DNA of 64,000 bases from Pseudomonas sihuiensis (GTDB lineage: Bacteria; Pseudomonadota; Gammaproteobacteria; Pseudomonadales; Pseudomonadaceae). Shown here piece after piece: positions 52,338 to 61,973 of the stretch. Below the pieces are notes generated by a model. It had not been told where the DNA came from. It worked only from the letters and a program-made list of their open reading frames with translations, and did no database searches. Location of the stretch: contig NZ_LT629797.1 of assembly GCF_900106015.1 (NCBI RefSeq), forward strand, positions 1,302,001-1,366,000. The letters are read 5' to 3'. Every line of letters starts with the position of its first letter. Position 1 is the stretch's first letter. Position numbers and translations under genes: made by a program.

Positions 52338-52862
52338 ATGCACCCGTTGAAACCACTGGCCTTACTGGCCGCTGCCGCCTTCGCCATCTGCGCCGTCACC
52401 AGCCTGCAGGCTGCCAACAAGACGGAATCGATCAGCAGCGAGGAATTCGTCGAAGAGGCATCGGCGAAAGGCATCGCCGAGATCGAAACGGCCAAACTGG
52501 CCCTGGAAAAATCGCAGAACGAGGCGGTCAAGGGCTTTGCGCAGATGATGATCGATGACCACCGTCGGGCGAATCAGCAGTTGGCCGAACTGGCCAAGAG
52601 CAAGGACCTGGAAGTCTCCGACGATGCCGAACTGATCAACCAGGCCAAGGCCCTGGTGCTCAAACTGCGCAGCGAGGACAGCTTCGACAAGGCCTACATG
52701 AACAATCAGGTGGTCGCTCACCGCGAAACCATCGAGCTGTTCCGCCGCGCGGTAAATGTCGATGACCAGGAGCTCGCTACGTTTGCTCGTGAGACGCTGC
52801 CCAAGCTGGAGCAGCACTTGCAGCGCGCTGAGCAGTTGAACGGCCAGTTACCGGAAGAGTGA
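52338..52862 (+). CDS. Secreted DUF4142 four-helix protein
   Basis: A 174-residue protein with a signal peptide (residues 1 to about 28, SLQAAN) and the DUF4142 ferritin-like helical fold: SSEEFVEEASAKGIAEIETAKLALEKS near 32-58, VKGFAQMMIDDHRRANQQLAELAKSK near 62-87 and NNQVVAHRETIELFRRAVN near 117. Such proteins are often induced in stationary phase or by oxidative stress. AGGAGG precedes ATG at 52338. It lies divergent from katE. Confidence 0.88.
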   Translation: MHPLKPLALLAAAAFAICAVTSLQAANKTESISSEEFVEEASAKGIAEIETAKLALEKSQNEAVKGFAQMMIDDHRRANQQLAELAKSKDLEVSDDAELINQAKALVLKLRSEDSFDKAYMNNQVVAHRETIELFRRAVNVDDQELATFARETLPKLEQHLQRAEQLNGQLPEE

Positions 52863-52875
52863 TCACTTGCCTGCC

Positions 52876-52893
52876 GGGCTGCTGATGCAGCCC
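52876..52893. terminator. Hairpin between DUF4142 and the CinA-like gene
   Basis: GGGCTGC (52876-52882), loop TGAT, GCAGCCC (52887-52893): a 7-bp GC stem between convergent genes, with no T-run. Confidence 0.55.
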
Positions 52894-52909
52894 CGCTTCG
52901 CCAGGCCAA

Positions 52910-53392
52910 TCAGCCTTGACGCAGACGTTCGTAGTAATAAGGCAACTGCAACAGGGCATAGCGCGCCGTTTGCTCACGCACCTGGTTGCGACCTCCGCTG
53001 AACTTCACCGTTTCACTGACGATGCCCTGGTGCTGTTCGAGGCGAATAGCACAGGCGATGCATTGCACGCCGTCCATTTCTCCCTCTGCCTGCGCCAGGC
53101 CGGTATTGGCCAGGACGATATCGGCATCGCTGCGTAGCAATGCGCCCAGCGCCATCTCCTGCGCAACCTCTTCGCTGGTGAGACCGAAACGCTCGATGGT
53201 GTCGGCACTGACGCCCAGGCAACGCTGCTTGGCCTGCGGCGAATAGGTGACGAACGCGCAATCAAGTACCTGGCCGCAGCCAGGCACGCCGGCCACCAGT
53301 GAGCTGATAAGCCCCGCTGTGCAGGATTCAGCAGTGGCCAAACGCAGCCTGTACTTGCCGAGAAATTTCACCACCTGTTCGACGCTTTGCAT
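52910..53392 (-). CDS. pncC: CinA-family nicotinamide-nucleotide amidohydrolase (PncC-like)
   Basis: A 160-residue single-domain CinA C-terminal protein. The catalytic Ser lies in RLATAESCTAGLISSLVAGVPG near 16-37, with further family pieces YSPQAKQRCLGVSADTIERFG near 49-69 and IVLANTGLAQAEGEMDG near 92-108. PncC hydrolyses NMN to nicotinate mononucleotide in NAD salvage. ATG at 53392 with GGAG upstream is used; an upstream ATG at 53446 would add 18 low-complexity residues. The residue pattern departs from housekeeping PncC (for example GLAQAEGEMDG in place of GIAGPxG), so this may be a stress-region paralogue. Confidence 0.78.
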   Translation of the reverse strand: MQSVEQVVKFLGKYRLRLATAESCTAGLISSLVAGVPGCGQVLDCAFVTYSPQAKQRCLGVSADTIERFGLTSEEVAQEMALGALLRSDADIVLANTGLAQAEGEMDGVQCIACAIRLEQHQGIVSETVKFSGGRNQVREQTARYALLQLPYYYERLRQG

Positions 53393-53617
53393 CTGCCTGC
53401 TCCTGTTAGCTGCCTGGTTGCTCTGTGAAGCGGCCGGGATGGGCAAAGTTCAACCTGTTTACAGGGCGCTCGCTCTGCAAAAAAAGGTCGAACCTTTGTT
53501 CGCATCGCCCCGTCAGCTCAAGGGTAAGGGGGAGATCGCGCAACCGTTCATCGCACTCCTCCACGGCCCTCGCCCACAAGGCGAGTCGTCCTCAGGTCCA
53601 ACCCCATGGAGAGAGAC

Positions 53618-55153
53618 ATGGCAAGCGCTGCAGCCTCCGCACACATCCAAGCCACACCCACTCTTTGCGCCGCAGCCAAGCCTCCCTTGCAGATGCACAG
53701 CGAGCATCCGCAGCGCAAGCGCGTACTGTTCGTCACCTCGGAGTTCGCTGATCTGATCAAGTGCGGCGGGCTCGGCGATGTTTCCGCCGCTCTGCCCCGT
53801 GCGCTGTCGCCGCAACACGATATTCGCTTGCTGATCCCCGGTTACCGGCAAGTGGTGGAAAGCGGCCGACCGATCCGTATCGTCGGACAGTTGCCTGGCC
53901 TGGCGGCATTGCCTCCTTGCCAGATCGGCCGTATGGACCTGGCCGATGGGCTTATCGTCTATGTACTGCTCAACCATGCGCTGTACGAACGTGATGGCTC
54001 GCCTTACGTCGATGAGCATGGCCGCGACTGGGCTGACAACCACATCCGTTTCGCCCGTCTCGGCCTGGCCGCCGCAGAGATCGCCACGGGCGATGCCGGC
54101 ATCCAGTGGCGCCCGGAGCTGGTCCATGCCAATGACTGGCCTGCAGCGATGGCGCCGGCCTACATGGCCTGGCGCCAGGCCAATACACCCGCCTTGCTGA
54201 CCATTCACAACCTCGCTTATCAGGGCCTGTGTGACATGCGTTGCGCCAGTGAACTGGCAATACCCAGTACGGCCTGCGGCGTCGAGGGCCTGGAATTCTA
54301 TGGGCAGCTGTCATTCCTCAAGGCTGGCATTGCTTACTCGCAGCATGTCACCACCGTGAGCCGCCGCTATGCCCGCGAAATCACCTCGGCGGAACAGGGC
54401 TGTGGCCTCGATGGCCTGTTGCGGGCCAAGGTGCAGAACGACCAGCTCAGCGGCATCGCCAACGGCATCGACGAAAGCTGGCACCCCGAGAGCGACCCGC
54501 ACTTGCTGGAGGGTTTCAGCGCTGGCGACTGGGCGGGCAAACGAGCCAACGCCGAGTACGTCCAGCAATGGCTGGGGCTCGATGACGACGGGCCGCTGTT
54601 CGCCGTTGTATCGCGTCTGGTGCATCAGAAAGGCATAGATCTGACCCTGGAAGTGGCCGAACACATCGTCGCGCGCGGTGGCCGCATCGGCGTGATAGGC
54701 CAAGGTGAGCCGGCCCTGGAGGTCGCCATGGCGGAGCTGGGTCGACGTCATCCGGGGCGGATCGGCGTACATATCGGTTTTGACGAAAGCGATGCGCGGC
54801 GTCTGTACGCTGGCAGCGATTTTCTGCTCATGCCTTCGCGTTTCGAGCCCTGCGGCCTCAGCCAGATGTACGCTCAGCGCTACGCCTCGCTGCCCATCGC
54901 CCGCTGCACCGGCGGCCTGGCCGACACCATCGAGGATGGCGTCAGCGGCTTTCTCTTCGACGCGCCTCAGGCCGATGCCTATCGCCAGTCCATCGACCGC
55001 GCGCTGCAGGTCTTCGACCATCCCGAGCTGCTGGAAGCCATGCGCTGCCAGGCCATGAGCGCCCCGCTCTACTGGCGCCAGTCGGTGCAGCCATATGACC
55101 GCCTTTTTCAACGTCTGCTGAGCCAGACCAGTGTTCAACGGGCGTCGCACTGA
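53618..55153 (+). CDS. glgA: Glycogen synthase GlgA
   Basis: A 511-residue GT5 glycogen synthase that adds ADP-glucose to a glucan. The N-terminal ADP-glucose motif reads KCGGLGDV (usual KxGGL) near 48-55; further pieces are LVHANDWPAAMAPAYM, LTIHNLAYQG, and the C-terminal FLLMPSRFEPCGLSQMYAQRYA near 405-426 with the catalytic Glu in FEPCGL, then TGGLADTI. ATG at 53618 has GGAGAGAG upstream; ATG at 53606 is an alternative. It opens a tight six-gene glucan/trehalose cluster and overlaps treZ by one base. Confidence 0.93.
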   Translation: MASAAASAHIQATPTLCAAAKPPLQMHSEHPQRKRVLFVTSEFADLIKCGGLGDVSAALPRALSPQHDIRLLIPGYRQVVESGRPIRIVGQLPGLAALPPCQIGRMDLADGLIVYVLLNHALYERDGSPYVDEHGRDWADNHIRFARLGLAAAEIATGDAGIQWRPELVHANDWPAAMAPAYMAWRQANTPALLTIHNLAYQGLCDMRCASELAIPSTACGVEGLEFYGQLSFLKAGIAYSQHVTTVSRRYAREITSAEQGCGLDGLLRAKVQNDQLSGIANGIDESWHPESDPHLLEGFSAGDWAGKRANAEYVQQWLGLDDDGPLFAVVSRLVHQKGIDLTLEVAEHIVARGGRIGVIGQGEPALEVAMAELGRRHPGRIGVHIGFDESDARRLYAGSDFLLMPSRFEPCGLSQMYAQRYASLPIARCTGGLADTIEDGVSGFLFDAPQADAYRQSIDRALQVFDHPELLEAMRCQAMSAPLYWRQSVQPYDRLFQRLLSQTSVQRASH

Positions 55154-56907
55154 TGTTCAGCCATGGTGCCCGGCCAATGGCCGACGGCCGCGTGCGCTTC
55201 GCCCTGTGGGCGCCCAGTTGCCAGCAGGTGGAGCTGGAACTGCAAGATGGCGGGCTGCAGCCCATGCAGGCGCAGGACGATGGTTGGTTTGTGGCGCTGA
55301 TCGAGTGCCCGGCCGACACCGCCTATCGCTACCGTATCGACGGCCAGTGGCCAGTGCCGGACCCGGCCTCGCGCCACCAGGTCGAGGACGTACATGGCTT
55401 CAGCCAGGTCATCGATCACTCGGCCTATATCTGGCATCACCGCGACTGGAACGGCCGGCCCTGGCACGAGACGGTGCTATACGAGCTGCACGTCGGCCTG
55501 TTCGGCGGTTTCCAGCAGGTCATCGAGCACCTGCCGCACCTGGCCGATCTGGGCGTCACCGCCTTGCAGCTGATGCCGCTCAATGCCTTTTCCGGGACGC
55601 GCAACTGGGGCTATGACGGCGTGCTGCCGTTTGCCCCAGCCAACGCCTACGGTACGCCCGATGAACTCAAGCAACTGATCGACAGCGCCCATGCCTATGG
55701 CCTGATGGTGTTCGTCGATGTGGTCTACAACCACTTCGGCCCGGATGGCAATTATCTGGGCGTGTACGCGCGGCAGTTCTTCCACGAAGAGCGCATCACG
55801 CCATGGGGCGCAGCCATCGATTTCAGCCGCCCACAGGTGCGCGACTTCTTCTGCGAAAACGCGCTGATGTGGCTGCTGGACTATCGCGTCGATGGTTTGC
55901 GCCTCGACGCCGTGCACGCCATCGACGATGACGACTTTCTCAAGGAGCTGGCGGCGCGGGTGCGCTCGGCGCTGCCGCAACAACGCCAGGTGCACCTGGT
56001 GCTGGAGAACGAGCACAACGCCGCGCACCTGCTACGTGATGGCTTCGATGCGCAGTGGAACGACGACGGCCACAACACCCTGCATGCGCTGCTCACCTTC
56101 GAGAACGAAAGTTACTACGCCGATTACGCCCAGGCGCCGACGCGCAAGCTGGCCACCTGCCTGGAGCAGGGCTTCGTTTACCAGGGGCAGGCCAATCGCC
56201 ATGGCCAGCCGCGCGGCGAGCCCAGCGCCGATCTGCCGCCGCATGCCTTCGTGCTGTTCCTGCAGAACCATGACCAGGTGGGCAACCGCGCCTTTGGCGA
56301 GCGCCTGACGCTGCTCGCCGACGTCGACGCGCTGAAGGCCGCCACCGTACTTGTGCTGCTGTGCCCGATGGTGCCGCTGCTGTTCATGGGTGAGGAATGG
56401 GGTAGCAAGCGGCCGTTTCTGTTCTTCACCGATTACCACGACGAGCTGGCCAATGCCGTGCGCGAGGGCCGGCGCAACGAGTTCGCCGATTTTTCCCAAT
56501 TCAACTCGCCGCACAGCCGCGAGGCCATCGCCGACCCTAATGCCGAGGCCAGCTTCCAGCGCTCGCAACCGGATCTGGCGCCGGCCCTGGAGCCCGAACA
56601 ACGCGAGTGGCTGGCCTTCTATCGCGGCTTGTTGCAGGTGCGCCATAGCCGCCTGCTGCCAGGGCTGGAGCAGGCACGCAGTCTGGGTGCGCAGGTTTTG
56701 GGTGACGGCGCGGTGCTGGCGCGCTGGCGACTGGGCAATGGTCCGGCGCTGAGTATCGCCATCAACCTGGGTACCAGCGCCGTTTCCCTGCCTGCAGAGG
56801 CCATGCACGGCGAACGCCTGTACACCCTGCGCATCGACGACGCCGACCTGCGTCAGGCGCAATTGCCGCCGCGCAGTGCCCTGGTCACCCTGGAGCCAGC
56901 CCGATGA
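55153..56907 (+). CDS. treZ: Malto-oligosyltrehalose trehalohydrolase TreZ
   Basis: A 584-residue GH13 enzyme that releases trehalose from maltooligosyl trehalose made by TreY. An N-terminal E-set domain (residues 1 to about 95) precedes the barrel: ALQLMPLNAFSGTRNWGYDGVLPFAP near 138-163, VFVDVVYNHFG near 186, the nucleophile in RVDGLRLDAVHAI near 246-258, the acid/base Glu in HLVLENEHN near 282 and FLQNHDQVGNRAFG near 370-384. It overlaps glgA by one base and malQ by four. Confidence 0.95.
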   Translation: MFSHGARPMADGRVRFALWAPSCQQVELELQDGGLQPMQAQDDGWFVALIECPADTAYRYRIDGQWPVPDPASRHQVEDVHGFSQVIDHSAYIWHHRDWNGRPWHETVLYELHVGLFGGFQQVIEHLPHLADLGVTALQLMPLNAFSGTRNWGYDGVLPFAPANAYGTPDELKQLIDSAHAYGLMVFVDVVYNHFGPDGNYLGVYARQFFHEERITPWGAAIDFSRPQVRDFFCENALMWLLDYRVDGLRLDAVHAIDDDDFLKELAARVRSALPQQRQVHLVLENEHNAAHLLRDGFDAQWNDDGHNTLHALLTFENESYYADYAQAPTRKLATCLEQGFVYQGQANRHGQPRGEPSADLPPHAFVLFLQNHDQVGNRAFGERLTLLADVDALKAATVLVLLCPMVPLLFMGEEWGSKRPFLFFTDYHDELANAVREGRRNEFADFSQFNSPHSREAIADPNAEASFQRSQPDLAPALEPEQREWLAFYRGLLQVRHSRLLPGLEQARSLGAQVLGDGAVLARWRLGNGPALSIAINLGTSAVSLPAEAMHGERLYTLRIDDADLRQAQLPPRSALVTLEPAR

Positions 56908-58958
56908 GTGATCAACTATTGGCCGAACTGGCGCAGGCCGCGGATCTAAGCATCGACTGGATCGATGCCTACGGCCAGCCGCAGCGCGTAACGGCAGAAG
57001 CGCAACGCAACCTGTTGGAGGCGCTCGGTTATCCCGCGCAAAGCCCGGAACAGATACGCGAAAGCCTGACCTCGCTGGTGCACCGTCAGCATGTGCCGGA
57101 AGATTCCGCCCTGCTGCTTCAGGACCAGCACCAGCCACTGGCCCTGACCCTCTACCCGGCGGAGAGCCTTTATCGGCTCACCGACGAGCAGGGCAACATC
57201 AGCGAGGGCCGGCTTGACCACGACGGCCATTTGCCGGCGCAACAGCAGCCTGGCTATTACCAGCTGGAGATTCGCGATACCCAGCATGCGCTCGCCGTGG
57301 CCCCCGCCACCTGCATGTCGGTGCAGCAGCTATGTGGCAAGCCGCGCATCTGGGGGCTGACTGCCCAGCTCTACGGCTTGCGCCGCACCGGCGACGGCGG
57401 CCTGGGCGATACCCTGGCGGTGGCGGATCTGGCCCGGCATGCCGCCAATCACGGCGCCGATGCCATCGGCCTGAGCCCGGTGCACGCCCAGTTCAGCGCT
57501 GATCTGCGCAGCTACGGCCCCTACTCGCCGTCCAGCCGGCTGTTTTTCAATACCCTGTACGCCGCTCCCGTCACCTTGCTCGGCGAGGGCCGCGTCAAGC
57601 GCGCCATTCAGGCCGCCGGGCTGCACAGCGAGATGACCCGGCTGGAGTCGCTGGAGCTGATCGACTGGCCGGCCGTGGCCGCCAGTCGGCAGCGCCTGAT
57701 GCGCCAGTTGTACGCGGATTTCTGCAATGACTCCGGCCAGCTGCAGGAGCGTTTCGACACCTTTCGCACCGCTGGGGGTGATGCGCTGCAACAGCATTGC
57801 TGCTTCGAGGCCATCCATGCACAGCGCCTGCGCGAAGGGGCCAGCGGCGACTGGCGCACCTGGCCGGAGGTCCTGCGCAGCCCGAATCAGGGCGCCGTAA
57901 CCCGTTTCGCCATCGAACATGTCGATGAACTGCGCTTTCACGCCTTCTGCCAATGGCTGATCGCCCATGGTCTGGAAACGGCGCAGGCCACTGCCAGCGG
58001 CGCCGGCATGGGCATCGGCCTGATCGCCGATCTGGCGGTGGGCGCCGACTGTGCCGGCAGCCAGGCCTGGTCGCGTCAGGACGAACTGCTGCCACGGGTC
58101 ACCGTCGGTGCGCCGCCGGATGTGCTCAATCGTCAGGGGCAGAACTGGGGGGTCGCCGCCTTCTCGCCGCAGGGCCTGCGTCAGCACGGCTTTCGCGCCT
58201 ACATCGAGATGCTCCAGGCCAACCTGGCGCATGCCGGCGGCATTCGCATCGACCATGTGATGGGCCTGCAGCGCCTGTGGGTGATCCCACAGGGCGCGGA
58301 GTCACAACACGGCGCCTACCTGCGCTACCCGCTGGACGACCTGCTGCGCCTGTTGGCTCTGGAGTCGCATCGCCATCGTGCCCTGGTGATCGGCGAAGAC
58401 CTCGGCACTGTGCCCGAGGGCCTGCGCGACAAGCTCGCCGCACGCAATATCCTCGGTACCCGCGTGTTGCTGTTCGAGCAGGATGACCTCGGTTTCGTGC
58501 CGGCCGAGCGCTGGCCCGGCAATGCCCTGGCGACCACCACCACCCATGACCTGCCGACGATCAAGGGCTGGCTCGCCGGCCGCGATCTGGAATGGCGGGT
58601 ACGCGCCGGCCAGCGTGACGCCGAGCTGCTGGAGGGCGATCACGCCGAGCGTGCAGGTGAGCGCGTGGCGCTGCGCCAACTGCTGGAACGCCAAGGCATG
58701 GTGAGCGGCGGTGATGACGATGCCTGCCTGCAAGCCTGCATCGAACACGTCGGCCGCACGCCCGCGCCACTGGCGCTGCTGCCACTGGAGGACGCCTGCG
58801 GCCTGGAGCAGCAGCCCAACCTGCCCGGTCCGGGCGATATCCATCCGAACTGGCGACGGCGCTACCCGCTGGCGGTCAGCGAACTGCTGGAGCAACCCGC
58901 CACCAGCGAGCGTCTGACTACCCTCGACGGCGCACGCCGGGAGGCTGGCCATGACTGA
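56904..58958 (+). CDS. malQ: 4-alpha-glucanotransferase MalQ
   Basis: A 684-residue GH77 amylomaltase. N-terminal beta domains lead to the barrel with GLTAQLYGLRRTGDGGLGD near 150-168, GIGLIADLAVG near 370-380, the catalytic Asp in FRAYIEMLQANLAHAGGIRIDHVMGLQRL near 430-458, Glu in ALVIGEDLGTVP near 493-504 and TTTHDLPTIKGWL near 545-557. It disproportionates maltodextrins, which prepares chains for TreY. It overlaps treZ and treY by 4 and 8 bases. Confidence 0.94.
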   Translation: MSDQLLAELAQAADLSIDWIDAYGQPQRVTAEAQRNLLEALGYPAQSPEQIRESLTSLVHRQHVPEDSALLLQDQHQPLALTLYPAESLYRLTDEQGNISEGRLDHDGHLPAQQQPGYYQLEIRDTQHALAVAPATCMSVQQLCGKPRIWGLTAQLYGLRRTGDGGLGDTLAVADLARHAANHGADAIGLSPVHAQFSADLRSYGPYSPSSRLFFNTLYAAPVTLLGEGRVKRAIQAAGLHSEMTRLESLELIDWPAVAASRQRLMRQLYADFCNDSGQLQERFDTFRTAGGDALQQHCCFEAIHAQRLREGASGDWRTWPEVLRSPNQGAVTRFAIEHVDELRFHAFCQWLIAHGLETAQATASGAGMGIGLIADLAVGADCAGSQAWSRQDELLPRVTVGAPPDVLNRQGQNWGVAAFSPQGLRQHGFRAYIEMLQANLAHAGGIRIDHVMGLQRLWVIPQGAESQHGAYLRYPLDDLLRLLALESHRHRALVIGEDLGTVPEGLRDKLAARNILGTRVLLFEQDDLGFVPAERWPGNALATTTTHDLPTIKGWLAGRDLEWRVRAGQRDAELLEGDHAERAGERVALRQLLERQGMVSGGDDDACLQACIEHVGRTPAPLALLPLEDACGLEQQPNLPGPGDIHPNWRRRYPLAVSELLEQPATSERLTTLDGARREAGHD

Positions 58959-61695
58959 GTTGCGCGCCACGCTGCGTCTGCAGCTGCACAAGGACTTCAC
59001 CCTGCGCGACGCGGCAGCCCAGGTGCCCTACCTGGCGCAGCTGGGTATCAGCCACCTTTACGCCTCGCCGATTCTCACCGCCCGCCCCGGCTCGCAACAT
59101 GGCTACGACGTGATCGATCCGACCCGGATCAACCCCGAGCTGGGCGGCGAAGAAGCCCTGGTGCGACTGGTGAACATCCTGCGCGCCCATGACATGGGGC
59201 TGATTCTGGATATCGTACCCAACCACATGGCCGTAGGCGGCGACGGCAATCCCTGGTGGTTGGACGTACTGGAATGGGGGCAAGACAGCCCTTATGCAGA
59301 CTTCTTCGATATCCAGTGGCAATCTCACGATCCCTTGCTCAGCGGCCAGCTGCTGGTGCCCTTCCTGCGCAGCGACTACGGCGAAGCGCTGCGTGACGGC
59401 ACCCTGGAACTGGTGTTCGATGGCGAGCGCGGGCGCTTTCACGCCCAGCACTTCGAACACCGCCTGCCGCTGACGCCATCCAGCTACGCCAGCATCCTGC
59501 GCAGCAGTGACGATGCCGCGCTGCGCGAACTGGGTCAGCGCTTCGCCCGCCTGGGCAGCGCTGGCGACAGCCGTACACAAGCTGAGCAGCTGTGCGCCGA
59601 ACTGGCCGCGCAGGCGCACAAGGTGCGTCCCCTGCTGGCCAGCTTTCAAGGCAGTGACGAAGCGGCGCAACAGCGCCTGCATGCGCTGCTCGAACGCCAG
59701 CATTACCGCGTGGCCAGTTGGCGTACCGCAGCGGATGACATCAACTGGCGGCGCTTTTTCGATATCAACGAACTGGGGGCGCTGCGCGTCGAGCACAGCC
59801 AGGTGTTCGAGCAGACCCACGCCAAGGTCTTCGAGCTGATCGAGCGCGGCCTGATCGATGGCCTGCGCATCGACCATATCGACGGTCTGGCCAACCCGCG
59901 CGCCTATTGCAGCCGCCTGCGACGACGCCTCCGGCAACTGCGTGGCGACGCGCCCTTCCCCATCTTCGTGGAGAAGATCCTCGGCGCTGGCGAACAGCTG
60001 CCGCAGGAGTGGCCGGTGGACGGCAGTACCGGCTACGAGTTCATGAACCAGGTGTCGCTGCTGCAACAGGATCCACACGGTGAGCTGCCGCTCAGCGAAC
60101 TGTGGCAAGCGCTCAGCGGCCGGCCGACGGCCTTCGAGGACGAGATTCAGCAGGCGCGCCGCCTAGTGCTGGAAGGCTCGCTGGCCGGTGATCTGGAGGA
60201 AGTTTCCCAGCGCCTGCTGCACGTCGCCCGCCATGACATCGCCACGCGCGACCTGACCCTTGGCGCGATCCGCCGGACGCTGCGCGAGCTGATCGTGCAC
60301 TTTCCGGTGTACCGCACCTATGCCCAGGCCTGTGGTCGCTCGCAGCAGGATCGGCGCTTCTTCCAGCAGGCGCTTGACGGCGCGCGGCAGACCCTGGCCG
60401 AGGCTGACTGGCCCCTGCTGCCGCATCTCGACGACTGGCTCGGCGGCGCATTCCTGCGTGCACTGCCGCCCGGTCGTGCGCGGCGCCTGCGAGCCCAGGC
60501 GCTGACGCGCTTCCAGCAGCTGACTTCGCCAGTGGCCGCCAAGGCCGTGGAAGACACCGCGCTGTATCGCGCCGGCGTGCTGCTGTCGCGCTATGACGTG
60601 GGCTTCGATGCCGAGCACTTCAGCGCCAGCGTCGAACGTTTCCATCAGGCCTGCGCCGAGCGTGCGAACCACCACCCGCTCAATCTGCTGGCCACCGCCA
60701 CTCATGACCACAAGCGTGGCGAAGACTGCCGCGCGCGTCTGGCAGTGCTGAGCGAACGCGCCGCCTGGTACGCCGAACGCGTCAAACACTGGCAGCGCCT
60801 TGTGCAACCGCTGCGTAGCAGTCATCAGCAGCAGGCGCCGGATGGCGGCGAAGAGGCGATTCTCTACCAGGCACTGATCGGCAGTTGGCCGCTGGGGCTG
60901 CAAGCGGACGATGACGTTGGCCTGGACGCCTACCTGCAGCGCCTGCTCGATTGGCAGCGCAAGGCACTGCGCGAGGCCAAGCTCAACAGCGCCTGGAGTG
61001 CGCCGAACGACGAACACGAAGCTGCCTGTGCCGATTTCCTGCGGCGCCTGTTGTGCGAGCCAGCCGGATTGGCCTTGCGCACCGAGCTGGCTGATAGCGT
61101 TGCGGCGATAGCCCCTGCTGGTGCCCTGAATGGCCTGGTGCAATGCCTGTTGCGCATGACCACCCCCGGCGTACCCGATCTGTACCAGGGCTGCGAGTTC
61201 TGGGATTTCAGCCTGGTCGACCCGGATAACCGTCGCCCGGTGGACTTCGCCGCGCGACAGGCCGCATTACAGGCCGGGGACGTGCCAGCGGCGATGCTGG
61301 CCAGCTGGCAGAACGGGCGCATCAAACAATGGCTGATCCAGCAGGTCCTGGCGATTCGTGCGGCGCATTCCTCGCTGTTCAGCCAGGGCAGTTACCAGCC
61401 CCTGGCGGTCACGGGCAGACACGCCGCCCAGGTGCTCGCCTTCCTGCGTAGTCACGGTGACGAGCACCTGCTGGTGATCGTGCCGCGCCTGACCGCCGGC
61501 CTGCTCGCAGAACACGACCGGCCCCATGTACCCGCACAGCGCTGGGGCGATACCACCGTGGTGCTGCCGGTCGGACTGAACGACGGACATGTCAGCGGCC
61601 TGCTCACCCACTGCCAGGTCCCAACGCACGAGGGCGTGCCACTTGCCGACGCGCTGGCCGAGTTGCCGGTCAACCTGCTTCGCCTTACCCCTTGA
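58951..61695 (+). CDS. treY: Maltooligosyl trehalose synthase TreY
   Basis: A 914-residue GH13 enzyme that isomerises the reducing end of a maltodextrin to an alpha,alpha-1,1 bond. Landmarks are ATLRLQLHKDFTLRDA near 5-20, YLAQLGISHLYASPIL near 27-42, DIVPNHMAVGG near 89-99, the nucleophile in DGLRIDHIDGLANP near 304-317, the Glu in FPIFVEKILG near 338-347, and TATHDHKRGED near 587-597. With TreZ it makes trehalose from glycogen. It overlaps malQ and is followed after 16 bases by the DUF2934 gene. Confidence 0.95.
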   Translation: MTELRATLRLQLHKDFTLRDAAAQVPYLAQLGISHLYASPILTARPGSQHGYDVIDPTRINPELGGEEALVRLVNILRAHDMGLILDIVPNHMAVGGDGNPWWLDVLEWGQDSPYADFFDIQWQSHDPLLSGQLLVPFLRSDYGEALRDGTLELVFDGERGRFHAQHFEHRLPLTPSSYASILRSSDDAALRELGQRFARLGSAGDSRTQAEQLCAELAAQAHKVRPLLASFQGSDEAAQQRLHALLERQHYRVASWRTAADDINWRRFFDINELGALRVEHSQVFEQTHAKVFELIERGLIDGLRIDHIDGLANPRAYCSRLRRRLRQLRGDAPFPIFVEKILGAGEQLPQEWPVDGSTGYEFMNQVSLLQQDPHGELPLSELWQALSGRPTAFEDEIQQARRLVLEGSLAGDLEEVSQRLLHVARHDIATRDLTLGAIRRTLRELIVHFPVYRTYAQACGRSQQDRRFFQQALDGARQTLAEADWPLLPHLDDWLGGAFLRALPPGRARRLRAQALTRFQQLTSPVAAKAVEDTALYRAGVLLSRYDVGFDAEHFSASVERFHQACAERANHHPLNLLATATHDHKRGEDCRARLAVLSERAAWYAERVKHWQRLVQPLRSSHQQQAPDGGEEAILYQALIGSWPLGLQADDDVGLDAYLQRLLDWQRKALREAKLNSAWSAPNDEHEAACADFLRRLLCEPAGLALRTELADSVAAIAPAGALNGLVQCLLRMTTPGVPDLYQGCEFWDFSLVDPDNRRPVDFAARQAALQAGDVPAAMLASWQNGRIKQWLIQQVLAIRAAHSSLFSQGSYQPLAVTGRHAAQVLAFLRSHGDEHLLVIVPRLTAGLLAEHDRPHVPAQRWGDTTVVLPVGLNDGHVSGLLTHCQVPTHEGVPLADALAELPVNLLRLTP

Positions 61696-61711
61696 TCACA
61701 GGAGTCACGCC

Positions 61712-61963
61712 ATGAATATCGATGAGCAGCGCATACGCGAGTTTGCCTTTCAGATCTGGGAGTCCGAAGGCCGCCCCCATGGCCAGCACGAGCGCCACTG
61801 GAAGATGGCCAGCAAGCTGGCCGAAGCCGAGGCGCAAGCCCAAACCACAGCCAAGCCGAGACGCATCAGCAAACCCAAGACAGTGCCGCTGAGCGAAGCC
61901 GAGCAGCCGGCATTGCTGAAGAAACCCCGTGCCCCGCGCACGCCCAAGACGCCGAAAGCCTGA
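61712..61963 (+). CDS. Small DUF2934 protein
   Basis: An 83-residue protein. Residues 4-38 are the DUF2934 motif (QRIREFAFQIWESEGRPHGQHERHWKMA), a short helical segment found in many stress-region proteins; the rest is Lys/Pro-rich and probably disordered (KPRRISKPKTVPLSE; KKPRAPRTPKTPKA). The basic tail could bind nucleic acid or acidic polymers. CAGGAG precedes the ATG. It lies between treY and glgX in the same direction, so it is part of the glucan operon; the function is unknown. Confidence 0.85.
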   Translation: MNIDEQRIREFAFQIWESEGRPHGQHERHWKMASKLAEAEAQAQTTAKPRRISKPKTVPLSEAEQPALLKKPRAPRTPKTPKA

Positions 61964-61973
61964 GGTCACCATC

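Noticed and set aside
55135..61143. Several long minus-strand frames opposite treZ, malQ and treY (up to 396 codons).
   Set aside because: They are shadows of high-GC codon usage opposite well-recognised GH13/GH77 enzymes.
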